Positions 1-10,745 are shown, counted from the stretch's first letter. The stretch: DNA of 64,000 nt from Blastobasis lacticolella (GCA_905147135.1 LR990048.1:3766563-3830562); one strand, 5' to 3'. Numbers and translations: made by a program. The notes: generated by a model not told the origin, from the sequence alone.

Positions 1-650
1 TTAAGGTATCGTCTCCATAGAAGAGGAAAGTATTTCAAAATAAGGTTGAGTATATTTATCCAAGTTTGAATCTAAGCGACACAATTTACAACAACTTCAA
101 AGTAATTGTGGGATAAATTCGGCGTCCTCAATTCGACTTTTACTATCTAGGTTACGCTTTGCAATATTGCAACCGACCTATAGGCGACCTATAGTCTGTC
201 CAGACTGACTGGTCTTATTTGGTAAACAAATATAGCGTACTAACGACCACAGACAATTTATGGCATGCCTGAAAAAATCACAGACAAAATAGATTTCCGA
301 ATGTCAACATGACAATATTTTTGTTAAATCAGTGGCAGTAAGTGATGCTGTTACTTCTGTCATCTGCCGTATGCGTTTTTGTCATGCTTTCCTGTCTTCC
401 AATGTAAACTTCGTATTCGGAACAGCTCGCTTTGTGAATGTAGTTTAGACGAAGGCTCCATGGAGCATATATTTTTTAGCTGTTCTAACCTTCAGTGCTC
501 GATTTATAATATCTTACCCAATGATAGTCCTTGTCCTTGCGATTTAAAGTATTTGTTGTCTTTGGTTCGCACTCCATTCATTGGTATTTTGTCTGCTTTT
601 ATTAAATTAAACAAGATTAGATAGTAATTTTAAGCTAGTTTTAAGCTTGT
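1..650 (+). mobile_element. LINE fragment, ORF2 C-terminal end with zinc-knuckle-like motif
   Basis: The frame at about 379-624 reads KLRIRNSSLCECSLDEGSME, then HIFFSC. This is the CxCx(8)Hx(4)C motif typical of the end of R1/I/Jockey-type non-LTR retrotransposon ORF2. It is followed by a poor 3' UTR and a short TTAGG tract. The 5' part (1-370) is degraded and I recognise nothing in it. Confidence 0.45.
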
Positions 651-657
651 TTTATCG

Positions 658-676
658 TTAGGTTAGGTTAGGTTAG
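658..676 (+). repeat. Short telomere-type (TTAGG)n tract
   Basis: Three perfect TTAGG units plus TTAG. TTAGG is the insect telomere repeat. The tract sits directly downstream of a LINE ORF end. Confidence 0.6.
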
Positions 677-1080
677 TTGTGCGTGTTGTATTGTTCTAAT
701 TTTTTATTTTTTTATTTTTAGTTTGTAATTTATGGAAACTCAATAGACATATATTTATATTTTACCCGCTATATTTCTTATGACGTGTTGATATAATTTT
801 ATAAGTCTATGGCAAAATGCGGAACTACATAGCGGAAGCCACAACCTAAAAAGAAGAAGTGATAGTGAAATTTACATTTTCAGTGAATTTATGTATTGCA
901 ATGGATAATTTGCAGCAGTATTTGTTGAAATTCACATTCTATGTGTTTATATAACTCAAGACATCTTACACAGTGTACTTAGCGTGATTAATACGGCAAG
1001 TCGTGATTTTGTTACGAATATTGTTTGTTTATCAGGCTGAACATACTTTAGGTGTACGCAGGGCCTCAATACCAATTGGT
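677..1080. other. No gene recognised
   Basis: AT-rich sequence with no motif I can place. The stretch around 860-1050 has a phrase (spanning TTACACAGTG and GTGATTAATACGGCAAGTCG) that recurs inverted near 29820-29880, so both may be pieces of one old repeat. Confidence 0.3.
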
Positions 1081-1088
1081 CAATCATC

Positions 1089-1198
1089 CATCAGCGATCA
1101 ATCCCGGCTTCTGCCGAGGGTCCGCTTTCCTGCTCTTTCTCTTCCACTTTGCCCGATCTTCAGCATTCTCACGTTTCATAAGCCGTTCTCGCATCTGA
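1089..1198 (-). mobile_element. LINE ORF2 C-terminal fragment (RTE-like)
   Basis: Reverse strand reads QMRERLMKRENAEDRAKWKR, then KSRKADPRQ, resembling the Asp-Arg-x-x-Trp / Ala-Asp-Pro ends of lepidopteran LINE ORF2. A stop lies just upstream, so it is a relic. Confidence 0.35.
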
Positions 1199-1626
1199 CT
1201 TTACTATACGTCCGTCGCTTCTTGGAGTATGCCGCGGGACCTCCTTTCCGACGCCGGCAAGTTTGGGCACCTATTTTTCCACCTTTATTGTATACCAACT
1301 TATAGGTATGATAGGGCGAGTAAGTTGGCTAATACGTCCTTTATTAAATAGTTGGGATCGTATCCGATCCGCGTATGGAAATCGTGGGCAACTAGGCCAC
1401 CGGGTTATTGAAAAATGGCAGGTAAGGATCAGAATGTGGTCATAAATATGATATTTATTACTACGCTGCTCAGCAATGAAAGTTTTATTTTGTCATATAT
1501 GCAACAAACGGTTTCCCGTGGTTTTCATCCTTCGCCATGCAATGGGATAGAAATGGCTAATAATAAATTAAATAAATAATTAATTATGAGCTACAAAATC
1601 TATATACATCTACTTTTTATGAAGCC

Positions 1627-1735
1627 TTGGTGGCCTAATGGTTAAGGCGACTGACTACTAAGAATTATCGGGTTCGATGCCCAATGCCACTATGTACCAA
1701 AGACTCTTTTCTAAGTTATGTACATTAGTTGAAAG
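1627..1735 (+). mobile_element. SINE-A, 5' half
   Basis: A tRNA-like head with A box (TGGCCTAATGGTTAAGG) and B box (GGTTCGATGCC), then the family body (ACTCTTTTCTAAGTTATG, TACATTAGTTGAA). It is truncated 3'. There is no anticodon-arm cloverleaf good enough for a functional tRNA. Confidence 0.7.
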
Positions 1736-1949
1736 AAAATGGAGAACGCTAACAAGTTTCGTATTCTGTGTAATCCCCGTATGCTGATAAACTAATTGTA
1801 AATTTTACCGGACGGCAATAAGACCTGCGATGCTATGGGAATGGTTCCGAGTGCTAGGCAGATAAAAAGGCGCACGAGAACAGGATACATGTCACTGCCT
1901 TACCTATTTCTGCCGCCAAGCAACAATAATCTATAATGTCTCTCTTCTA

Positions 1950-2060
1950 ATAGGCCTGCTGGAAGAGATTTCTTCTTAGAAATAAGTAGTGCCTGTTGTG
2001 TCGTCTTTAATTTTGTGATTTCTGTATACTTTATATTGTAAGCAATAAATTATTTAAAAA
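1950..2060 (+). mobile_element. LINE 3' UTR fragment (GGCCTGCTGGAAGAGATTTC type)
   Basis: The phrase GCCTGCTGGAAGAGATTTCT, then AAATAAGTAGTGCCTGTTGT, recurs at 10633 (after a LINE ORF2 end), 46776 and inverted at 52590. This identifies the 3' UTR of one Jockey-like LINE family. Confidence 0.7.
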
Positions 2061-2168
2061 TGCTTGTATTGATGTGTTCAGGTTTAAAGAATAACGTAGC
2101 CAGCGCAATTACAGGCTTGAGGCATTTCATCTTAGTCCTCATTGTAGCAGGAGTCTGCATTTTTGTTC

Positions 2169-2260
2169 CCTGCAAGCTATGCTTACTTTGGGGCTAGACG
2201 GCGCTGTGTGAATTTGTCCACGATTATTTATTTATTTATTATTATTATTTATTATAGATG
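2169..2260 (+). mobile_element. SINE-B 3' end with ATT-rich tail
   Basis: GGGGCTAGACGGCGCTGTGT, the shared SINE-B terminus, followed by an (ATTT/ATT)n tract. Confidence 0.7.
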
Positions 2261-2528
2261 TTGTGAACGACAGTTACCGCTTTCCATCAGCTGTGGCGGT
2301 CTGTTCGTTTGTCACTGCTAAGAATAAAAAAGAAGAAATGAATATGATGAGGTGAGGAATGAGGATGAATTTTATTTTTTCTGGTGACACCTCCAGCCCA
2401 CCGGCTGAATGACCTGAGGAAAACTCAAGTGTCAAAGAAGAAAACCCAGAATAGAGCGCCTTACCTGGCGCAAGCGTGCGTAGCGACCCAACCCTGATTA
2501 ATGGGAATAGGGAACGGAACAGAAAAAG

Positions 2529-3040
2529 AGTACATTAGTTGAACACGAACCGATGCTCTTAGGTACGATGAGGGAAAAATCTTGATAAAGCCTGCACATT
2601 CAGGGCACGTTTATACTTACAAATCGCGTATGCGTCGCGTCCGGCTTGTCACCGCGTAGCGTCCATCGCGCAGCTTACCATAATGGCGTGGACGATGACG
2701 CGGTGACTAGGCGGGCGCGACGCGACGGCTGTGTGGGCGCGGTGCGAACGCTGCGCGTTTATGTACAAATAATTAAATAAGCTTTCTGTCATTAGTATAT
2801 AAACCAAAATTGGTACATTTGGGACAAATAGCAGAGAAATCGCGTACGTCTGTACAGGCTTTTAGGCGACTGAATGTGTAGCCACGACCGAATCTGGTCA
2901 GGTTCCCCTGTTAACTGGGTCTCGAAGGTCAGATGGTATCTACCTGAACTGCCAAATTCTGGATTATGATCATAGCGGACTCCGGGCCCTCGCGCGCGTG
3001 TTCACAACCTGAACATTAACGTCAAGATAATTTCATTAAT
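2529..3040 (+). mobile_element. SINE-A interrupted by a GC-rich insertion
   Basis: The SINE-A body runs from TACATTAGTTGAACACG to CCTGCACATTCAG (about 2607), then resumes at GCGACTGAATGTGTAGCC (about 2866) and continues to AACATTAACGTCAAGAT. The 5' head is missing. The interruption is the palindromic element at 2608-2864. Confidence 0.75.
2608..2864. mobile_element. GC-rich palindromic MITE inserted in SINE-A
   Basis: It contains an imperfect inverted repeat, 2634-2656 against 2699-2721 (20 of 23 positions pair). Its CpG-rich composition is unlike anything nearby. AGG/CAGG at both junctions may be a short target-site duplication. No coding capacity. Confidence 0.55.
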
Positions 3041-3051
3041 TTCATCGTCTT

Positions 3052-3152
3052 CATCATCATATCTGCCGAAAGACGCCCACAGCTGGGCGTAGGCCTCCCC
3101 CAGAGATCTCCACAAAGGCCGGTCCTATGCCGTCCGCATCCAGCTGGTACTT
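3052..3152 (-). mobile_element. RTE-type LINE 3' end
   Basis: The reverse strand encodes the end of ORF2 (QLDADGIGPAFVEISGGGLR-like, overlapping the DRPLWRSLGEAYAQQW frame seen in fuller copies at 12605 and 37318). Confidence 0.6.
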
Positions 3153-3589
3153 GTTGGTGTATTCATTTATTCATATTTAATTGATAATTGTTATATTACA
3201 AGTTAACTACACCTATCTACTACTACTTATACTTAATTACACCTATCTTCTTTTCACCAATCTATGTGAAAGGAGTACTTGACAAACGAAGTTCATACAC
3301 CTGACACCATCACAATATAAGTAACCCTTTTCTGAGAAAAAGTTTTAAAACTACGTGTGAAATGGCTGTTCTAGACATAACCCGAGGACATGAGTGTTTT
3401 AACAACTAAAAGCTAAAGGGTATCTTTTACAATCTAGTGCGATGTCCGTTCGTGGGTTAGCTCCGAACTCTCTTCAGATACAGGATTAGGTAACTACTAC
3501 TGTCTTTTCACAGTATTTTACTTAGTTCGACATCACCTATTTATATTTACAATAAAAAGGCTAATTTTGACTTATGAAAAATATACCGC
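3153..3589. other. No gene recognised
   Basis: AT-rich spacer between two copies of the same RTE-type LINE tail. It may be diverged repeat. Confidence 0.3.
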
Positions 3590-3755
3590 TGTAGGGCAAA
3601 GGTCCCCCCCAGAGATCTCCACACAGGCCGGTCCTGTGCTTGCCGCATCCATCTGGTACCTGCGATATTTACCAGGTCGTCGGTCCACCTTGTGGGAGGC
3701 CCACCCACACTGCGTCTTCGGTACGTGTTCGCCACACGAAAATTTTACTACTCCA
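3590..3755 (-). mobile_element. RTE-type LINE ORF2 C-terminal fragment
   Basis: Reverse strand reads RRRSVGGPPTRWTDDLVNIA, then RWMRQAQDRPVWRSLG. This is the characteristic ORF2 end (W-TDDL...DRxxWRxLxEA). The final EAYAQQW is frameshifted. Confidence 0.7.
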
Positions 3756-4650
3756 TCTGATATCCCTAAATTAAATACAGTAACCGATTTGATTACTCAC
3801 AACACCTCTGTGAGTTTGCGATCGTGTGACGATCGTTAGATATCTTAATATTTCGGTTCATTACTTCATACTTAAGTTCAGTTCACCACTTTGTTTTGTA
3901 TGTACTTTGTATTTGTTACGTAATTAGCAAGTACAATGCGGAAAGTGTTTATTCAAGAGAGGGAAGGCGGAAAATATCAAGGAGCATATTCCGATCCCCT
4001 TTCATACCGATTGGCCATATTCCCTGAAATATTTTTACAACATTATACCGAGTCGAGACGCTATCAAACTGAATAATGTTCGCCCTTTGTTTTCCTTTGA
4101 AATAAAGGAAGACGTCGCTTGTACTCGGAGATGAAATGCGAATCGGAACAGAAATTCGTGTAGAACGAATAAATAAATAAATAAACGTACAAAGTAACAT
4201 GCTTAAAGTAGCATGGGGGGATACATGAAAAACACATTATTCAAACCGTATTTGGAATTGGTGCGCTAGCAAATTTTTTGTCGTCGATTCTACGCATTCA
4301 GTGGCGTACATCGACATTATTCGACAAGCTTGTCATTGAATTGCTTCACTGTTTCCTTGGTTCGTAAATTAGATTGGAGCTTATAATTATGTTGAGAGTA
4401 TGCTCCTAATCCTATTAACAACCTATCGTGACGGTATATTATTGCTATTTCAGAATATGTGGTTTATTAATATATCCTGTTAAAAACTAATAATATAGTT
4501 AATGAAACTTTACGGTGTTGCAGCTTTCTTTTATGTCATTTGGTAGGCACACAGGCAAGCAAGGCACCTGCTCGAAAGTGGTTATCGCTATTGAACTATC
4601 AAGTTGCTACAACAGCAAGGGTAGGCACAATACCTAAAATAAATAAATAT
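3756..4650. other. No gene recognised
   Basis: Unique-looking AT-rich DNA. The open frame on the reverse strand at 3949-4200 has low-complexity hydrophobic ends and no family resemblance. Confidence 0.3.
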
Positions 4651-5107
4651 TATAAATATGCTTGAACAAATTCACACAGCGCCATCTAGCCCCAAATGTG
4701 AGCAAAGCTTGTCTTACGGGTGCTAGATAACTGATAAACTACTTATATACTTTTAAATACATACTTATTTTACATACCTAGAACCTACCTTTTTAAATAC
4801 AGAATTATAAGATATACATACTACACCCAGACCCATAAAAAAAACTAATATTCATCGTTCAATTTATGCTCGGCTGGGAATCGAACCTGAAATTTTTTTA
4901 TTGCCTAGTAAGGCACACATACGGACGGTTCACCTGATGGAAAGTGTCCACCGTCGTCACGACATCTGCAACCTAAGGGGATCGGATGCAGTGCCGGCCT
5001 TTAAGGTACCTGTTGACATGCTTTTTGAAGACCCCTACTACGGGTGGTAAAAAGGCTCGTGATGCCTGTACGTTAACTAATTAACTAATTAAACCACTCA
5101 GGTCATT
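4651..5107 (-). mobile_element. SINE-B split by another repeat
   Basis: 3' end at about 4672 (CACAGCGCCATCTAGCCCC), B-box side at about 4870 (GGGAATCGAACC), and the tRNA-like 5' end resumes at 5090-5106 (AAACCACTCAGGTCAT). The middle (4893-5089) is a separate repeat also seen at 21479-21640. Confidence 0.75.
4893..5089. repeat. Dispersed repeat F inside SINE-B
   Basis: Begins TTTTTTTATTGCCTAG. It contains GGCACACATACGGACGGTTC and CACCTGATGGAAAGTG, shared with 21479-21640. It ends in a short tandem of TTAACTAA (5072-5091). It may be a LINE 3' end. Confidence 0.55.
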
Positions 5108-5124
5108 ATTAGCCAATGTACGTA

Positions 5125-5365
5125 CAATGCGTTGCTCACCTCTAAATCCCCGGGTCACGTTGCTCCGGCAGTAAAACGTCAAATGTCCTTCCATGTGCCA
5201 AAGAAAGCCACGGGTCCAAATTCCCGTACCTTAGAGCACTGGAAACCTTACTCGCTGGCAAGAAAACAATACTACGAGTTTACGAAATGGCCTTGTTTGG
5301 CTGCGGTATTCTGTAATAGACATAGAAATAACGTGGAGGTATTTCTTCAGTCGGGTGGTCTCAAT
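5125..5365 (-). repeat. Dispersed repeat E, probable LINE 3' end
   Basis: The inverse of this stretch matches 26165-26525 in order (CTGACTGGGGAAGTACCTTC, CGGTGAGTAAGGT, then GTGGGCAACGCATTGG). The overlapping 86-residue open frame is part of this repeat, not a gene. Confidence 0.55.
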
Positions 5366-5817
5366 TCAAACCGGATATTATATCTCTTATAGACCATAGC
5401 TTATTTACCAGAAAAATCTAGAGTATAATAGAATAAATAGGCTATAATATACACTCCCGACCCGTGGTACAACTGTGATAATATAGCCCGCAATAATCCA
5501 GTTTCCATCAAATCACTCTACAACCTATTTTAGCCGCTCGCAAGCGAGATTTAGTTGAGTGAAGTAAGCGTTTGAGTATTACGTAAATTACACATAATTG
5601 TTTACTTAGGTTTATAAATTGTAATTTCATACCCATAAAATAAATATTCATCATCATTCTACCTAGGCTTCCTAGGCTTCCACATTTGAAATAGAAAAGG
5701 CCTTCAGATTTTTTGAAAAAGGTTTCATACCAGAATCCGTAATATAAATTTTGTGGATTTTAACGTGTAGCAACTAATTGAATAATTAAATAATATCTTT
5801 AACCGTTCGCGAAACGC
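5366..5817. other. No gene recognised
   Basis: AT-rich. A TTCATCATCATTCTACCTAG piece and other fragments suggest old repeats. Confidence 0.25.
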
Positions 5818-5950
5818 GCGTGGGGTGCATGGGCTCTTCTGAAAACCAGCGCTGTGCCAGACATGAGCCCTTACTGCATTATGCTGAGACTGGTCCATTT
5901 CGGTTTCCGTTACGTCACTGGCTGGTCTTACGTAATTTCAATAATTTAAA
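5818..5950 (+). mobile_element. LINE 3' UTR fragment (GAAAACCAGCGC type)
   Basis: CTTCTGAAAACCAGCGCTGT and TTATGCTGAGACTGG match the better copy at 7590-7810. This 3' UTR type is common in lepidopteran LINEs. Confidence 0.5.
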
Positions 5951-6534
5951 TTTACTGTACTCACCCTAGGTTAAGGATGTAATGTTAAACCGAATAAGTT
6001 ACTGTTTACGTCTATGTCTACTCCTACGTTACCGCCGTAACATAGGCAACGTAAGTAGTAAGTACACACATAACCTTTCGACAGCGGCCATCATTTTTGT
6101 CGAAAGTTCCTCCTAATCCACCTACGCTAATCTCCCAAACAGGTCGCTCTCAAACAGTCCTCGTCTAAAACGTTTACTTAAAAGCCCATTCAGACTTGTC
6201 CTCAACATCCTATTGTTAGACATCCTCGACAATGAACGGGCGGGGGCCTCAGTGACCCCAACTAAATGCACAAATTGAAATCACTGGCAGGGTCAACCCT
6301 TCTCTTCATATTAATTGTTTCGGAGATTTATGCCTGTTGAGTGATTAATGGCCAGTTTTGAGGGTCTGGACGGGGAGGAGATTGGGTTATTTGTGTTAGG
6401 TACTGCCAATATAGGTAGGTACATACGTAAATGGGAACTGTTTCGATTGGCCCGAAAACTATGTTGGCAGTGACGTGGCCCTGTACTGATTTTAGGATCG
6501 GTTCAAAAACTGCAAAAAGAGTTACTTTTATATA
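5951..6534. other. No gene recognised
   Basis: Contains a run of ACG/GTTACG words near 6000-6080 but no convincing frame or repeat family. Confidence 0.25.
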
Positions 6535-6650
6535 CCTTCTACCGACCCGACTCGGCTTCGCAAGGGTGTTCTCGGCGTTCTCTATTATAATATGCATGGA
6601 TTATACATACAAACCTTCCAGAAGACATTTTCTAAATGAATGAATGAAAA
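6535..6650. mobile_element. Helitron-like terminal fragment
   Basis: CGACTCGGCTTCGCAAGGG, then TCTCTATTATAATATGCATG and ACAAACCTTCC. This recurs in altered form at 44775-44900 and matches the compact non-autonomous Helitron relics in this window. Confidence 0.4.
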
Positions 6651-6667
6651 AGATATATGTGATGCGA

Positions 6668-6885
6668 TGTGCAGAACCGTACTCGTGCATTCAGCTTCAA
6701 ACTAATACTGGCGCCTCATCGGTCTTCTGCCTTAGGGGGCAGCTTTAAATACGCAGCGACAAAAATATGGAACGATCCGTTGCTGCAGACAATTCACACA
6801 TTTAGGAAAGCATATAAGTCTCATTTACTGGACGTACAAAAGACGTCAATTGGGTAGGCACACAAGTTGTGCCTACTGTAAACAT
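6668..6885 (+). mobile_element. LINE ORF2 C-terminal fragment
   Basis: The frame reads RSSALGGSFKYAATKIWNDP, then TIHTFRKAYKSHLL. It has the AAxxWN...FKxxxKxHLL pattern of LINE ORF2 ends. A small deletion lies between IWND and TIHTF. Confidence 0.6.
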
Positions 6886-7084
6886 CCTGTTTAAAGAAGG
6901 TCATATAGGAACATAACATTTCACGAAAAAATATCACTAACCCAAAAGGCTGCAGACGGACAATCGTGACAGTGGTAGGTCTTCGCTTTTTACATCATTA
7001 AAATCTTACTCAGATTTTTTGCTGTGACTTGTAAGTAGGTCGGTTGTAATCATCTCGACCTTACACGTAAGTTGAATCCTGCCA

Positions 7085-7216
7085 TTGAATTTACAATACT
7101 ATACAATACAAAACTCTTTATTGCATACCAGAGAACACAAGTACAGATACAAAAAATATGGCAGGTAGTACAAAGGGCGGTCTTATCACCAATGTGATCT
7201 CTTCCAGACAACCTTG
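7085..7216 (-). mobile_element. LINE 3' UTR fragment (CTGGAAGAGATC type)
   Basis: Reverse strand reads TTGTCTGGAAGAGATCACAT, then GATAAGACCGCCCTTTGTAC and AATAAAGAG. This is the same 3' UTR type as 16376-16490. Confidence 0.7.
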
Positions 7217-7589
7217 GAATGGAGAGAAGCACAATGTAGTGTCGATAGAATCTTATGTTAGAATAGAATTTAATTAATGTTGAATCGTATAATATGTTTT
7301 ATAATTTTCATTTATTGCAATTTTCAATTTTCAATGAGAGCGTGATATAGGTGCAGGGCGACCGGGAAAAAATGTAGGTAGGTACATGGATGTGGACCGA
7401 CGCGCGACGTTCATGTCTTTTAAAACTAGTCGTATAAATTTTTACACTCCGCAATACGTAGGCACTCACCACTATACAAACTACAATTAATTTATAAAGA
7501 ATTCTGTTATTTATATTATGTACCTATAGTATTTTGTAGATAAGTATTTTTGTTTTAATTTTTATTTATTACTGGCATGTGAAACCACT
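7217..7589. other. No gene recognised
   Basis: AT-rich spacer. GTAGGTAGGTACATGGATGT near 7373 is the only notable motif. Confidence 0.25.
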
Positions 7590-7815
7590 TATGTCCGTGC
7601 TTCACTGAGGGGCACACTGAAAACCAGCGCCATGGCGTGAGCTGTGGCTTATGCTGAGTGTGGCCCCGTTGCAAGTCTCCTTATGGCACAGGAAACGAAG
7701 TAACGATAGCATTGTCCCTTTCTCATTGTTTCTTGTATGCTGTATTATGCCATGTATTGTGACCAAATGTACACATGCCATGTGTGAGATAGATGTAATA
7801 AATTATTTTTATTTA
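7590..7815 (+). mobile_element. LINE 3' UTR (GAAAACCAGCGC type)
   Basis: CACTGAAAACCAGCGCCATG, then TGCTGAGTGTGGCCCCG, TTTCTTGTATGCTGTATT, and a terminal ATGTAATAAATTATTTTTATT tail, as in many lepidopteran LINE 3' ends. Confidence 0.6.
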
Positions 7816-7989
7816 TTTATTTACATACTTATTGCTTAGCAAGGACGTTTATGTCTTGATTTTGTGATTTATCACATCACAACAATATACATGATATTGA
7901 AAACCGCATCATAATCGGTTGCGTAGATTACGAGCTAATGGATATATACCATTTTTAGCATGAAATTTACAGACATACCAGGAAAGCGA

Positions 7990-8217
7990 CTTTATTTATT
8001 AAACACTAGTATTTAGCCTGCGGCTCCGATCGCGTGGAATATACGTTAAATCGCGCAATTAGGGGTAAGCGAGAGTGCGGAATAAAATGAAGCCTATGTG
8101 TTCCTCCAGACCCTAATCTAGCTAACTCCAAATATCCAAATCCGTTCGTCCGTTTAGGCGTGAATAGGTAACAAACATACACACACGTACACACCAAGTT
8201 TTGCATTTATAATATTA
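7990..8217 (-). mobile_element. Non-autonomous Helitron-like element
   Basis: In reverse it starts at about TCCCATTAATATTATAAATG and ends TAAATACTAGT, the CTAG-T end of lepidopteran Helitrons. The middle holds the CACACACG/GTAACAAACATA run. A partial relative is at 47575-47672. Confidence 0.55.
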
Positions 8218-8604
8218 ATGGGATACTGTGGAAGGATTATGTTTGCCAGTGTGATGTTCGGTGGAGTATACTCTGTATATGGGAACAATCCGTTCCATGA
8301 CTAATATTTTAGGGTACCCAATAAGTGACACCAAGCTAAATAAAAAGAAGATGTTCAACTCACCTACCAAGACGTGTTGAGATTATGGAAAATGTCTCCA
8401 CCAAATGGCCGAGGCTAAAGCCCTGCAGTGGACTGTGATAGGTAACTGTTCTAGCTAATTTCAAGACTGTCGCGGGCACATGCAATGTCTACTTGTGACG
8501 CCGCATCACCGCGTCGTCTGTGTCATTATTGTAAAATGGTTGTGTCGAATGACACAAAAAGTGCGACTCCAATGTAATCCATGACCTAATGGACGAGCTA
8601 AGGC
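8218..8604. other. No gene; short piece of dispersed repeat D
   Basis: A stretch at 8388-8455 (CTAAAGCCCTGCAGTGGACTG) matches repeat D. The rest is unrecognised. Confidence 0.3.
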
Positions 8605-8650
8605 TTCAGCAGGAGGCCCGCTTGCCTCTTTGCCGGCCGTATAACATAAA
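8605..8650. repeat. Repeat E terminus
   Basis: GGCCCGCTTGCCTCTTTGCC, then GGCCGTATAACAT, matching the end of the copy at 26165-26525. Confidence 0.45.
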
Positions 8651-9513
8651 AATAAAAGATTTACACGACCAGCTACCAATATGGTCCTAGATGACAGAAA
8701 GCAGGCGAAGATACAGATCCAAGTGTCAGCCTCTTCCTAGAATTCCAAATGCCGTTTATAGAAAAAGTCAGCTTCAAACTGATCCATTGCTTCAATGACT
8801 ACAAGTCTTCATTAAATTTACCTGTCCATAAAGATTTACTAACCCTAGATTACGTATGCCAAAGTCACATTTAATGGGACAACAAGTCAATACAAGTAAG
8901 TTCTAAGACGTGAGAGTGACCTCTTCGAATCTTACCTTGTACCTATCCAGACTCGCCAAGACCTTTCTTTCTTTAGTTTCTTTACGCCTCCGAGCCGAGA
9001 TAGGTGTGCAAAAAAACGTCCAAACTTAACAAGAATTGTGGGCAGAAAACGCGCGCCGCTATTAAATCCTCTTCCGAATTGCAAACGCTCACCATTTGCA
9101 TTTCAATTCTGAACATTAAAAGAGCAGGCATGAGACTATTGGAGAAAAATTGTCCATTACAGCTGAGCGTGGACCATGAATTTATGAATAGGAAATGTAC
9201 GGAATGGCACCATTTGTGAGGGCCATTATCACATTCCCACTAAAAGCCGTGTAATCGTTCAAAACGTATTTTCGTTTTTACTTACCAAGACTGTAAATAT
9301 CGGACGCCGTTGAGCTGCCTATAATCTCCTGATAGCATTACGTTATTCATTTAAATGTACTTATTTTATAGCACGAGATAAGGGCGGGAGACATTTTTTC
9401 TTTGACGAGGTGGGAGACCGCCGTGCGGCTTCCGCGGTTTGGGATTCTACAGGGAATTCGTTATATTTTCTGGTATATAAACCTCATGGGAATCCGGAAG
9501 AATGTAGTTTACC
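8651..9513. other. No gene recognised
   Basis: No recognisable frame. The phrase CGCGCCGCTATTAAAT at about 9050 recurs as CGCGCCGTTATTAAAT at about 13033, a weak sign of shared origin. Confidence 0.25.
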
Positions 9514-9777
9514 ATTCATCATCATCACAGCCCGTAACAGTCCACTGCAGGACTTAGGGCCTCTCCCAGAAAGAAGAGGTTATTGCCATAATCTCCACGC
9601 TTGGAAAGCGGGTTGGAGATCGCAGAGTTAAAATATAACAATGGAAAATGCTGCTGCCCATTTTCCAGACTACGGAGACTTTTGATCTTTTGCCTCGAAA
9701 ACATTAGTTGCCTTGTACGACACCCATGAGTGTAAGGGGTTGGTGCTATTCTACTCTGCCGGACACCACACGGCTTT
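9514..9777 (+). repeat. Dispersed repeat D (best forward copy)
   Basis: Reads ATCATCATCACAGCCCGTAA, then CAGTCCACTGCAGGACTTAG, ATAATCTCCACGCTTGG, and ends GCCGGACACCACACGGC. At least four other copies lie in the window (27241, 28327 inverted, 35281 inverted, 39393 inverted). It is probably a LINE or SINE relic; no frame is clear. Confidence 0.65.
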
Positions 9778-10136
9778 TAATGGAATAATTTTCCATTAAT
9801 AAAATTATTTACGAAACCGTTTTAATAGTTTCGGAGATTACCTCAAATAACATAACAAACAAACATTGCCTTTTTGCATCACATCGGTGATACCCCTGGG
9901 GGCTTACCATGAGCTCTTATAGCAGGACCTAAACAGAACTGCCCTGCTTACATCGAGACAGCGTTACACCTATCACATAAGCTTGTCACTGACTATTTTC
10001 CACTAGGCGGTTCGCTTACCATATATTTTTTAAATAATTTTTTATTTTTAAATTTTTTAAAACTTACACTACTACAATTACGTAAAAACCAAAGAGGTTT
10101 GTGCCCGTAACATAGCAAGCGAGTCTTAACATATTA
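9778..10136. other. No gene recognised
   Basis: Includes a T/A-rich tract (10025-10062). The piece at 9890-10010 (GATACCCCTGGGGGCTTACC) resembles repeat G words. Confidence 0.25.
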
Positions 10137-10745
10137 ATGTGTTGTGGCTTCATTTTTTTATTTCTAGCTCTAGATTACTCTTTGCGAAGGAATGCTCATA
10201 TCCTATCTACCCTCTACAATATCCTTCACAACCCTTCTGCTCCTTCATATCTCTGTGAACAATTCCATTTCCCTCGTCCACAAGACAAACCCTGTCGATC
10301 CTCATTGGCAATTCCTATCCACCATTCCGATTTCTATTCCTACTCTTTCACTGAACATGCGGCAAGACTTTGGAATTCTCTTCCGCACGAAGTGCGTGAC
10401 AGCCAGTCTATTACCATTTTCAAAAAGCGTGTAAAAGAGTTTTATCTATCACAGAGTGCTCCTAAGTTGTAGATAATGTCTGTATGTAGTATATTAGTAT
10501 ATAGTATCGATATGTATGTATGTGTATGTATATATTTGTAGATATTTATGTGTAAGTAGAATGAATATATGTCTTTTTAGAGATAGGTAATATTGAGCAC
10601 GTCCTATCGGCGTCTCATGATCACATCACGCTTCCGAAAGCCTGCTGGAAGAGATTTCTTTTAGAAATAAGTAGCGCCCGTTGTGCCATTTATTACTTTG
10701 TCTGTGCAATTTTGGTGACATAAATACTTATACTTATACTTATTC
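10137..10745 (+). mobile_element. LINE 3' end: ORF2 C-terminus plus 3' UTR
   Basis: The frame to 10472 ends HAARLWNSLPHEVRDSQSIT, then IFKKRVKEFYLSQSAPKL, the standard end of a Jockey-like LINE ORF2. The UTR has GCCTGCTGGAAGAGATTTCT, AAATAAGTAGCGCCCGTTGT and a (TACTTA)n tail. It is 5' truncated, as usual for LINE inserts. It links the GGCCTGCTGG UTR type to a LINE. Confidence 0.8.

Noticed and set aside
1627..1700. tRNA gene
   Set aside because: It has A- and B-box matches, but the anticodon arm does not fold and the SINE-A body follows directly. The same holds for the heads at 26712, 49115, 51480 and 60538 and for the SINE-B heads.
10192..10434. 80-residue forward ORF
   Set aside because: Shifted-frame shadow of the LINE ORF2 end.
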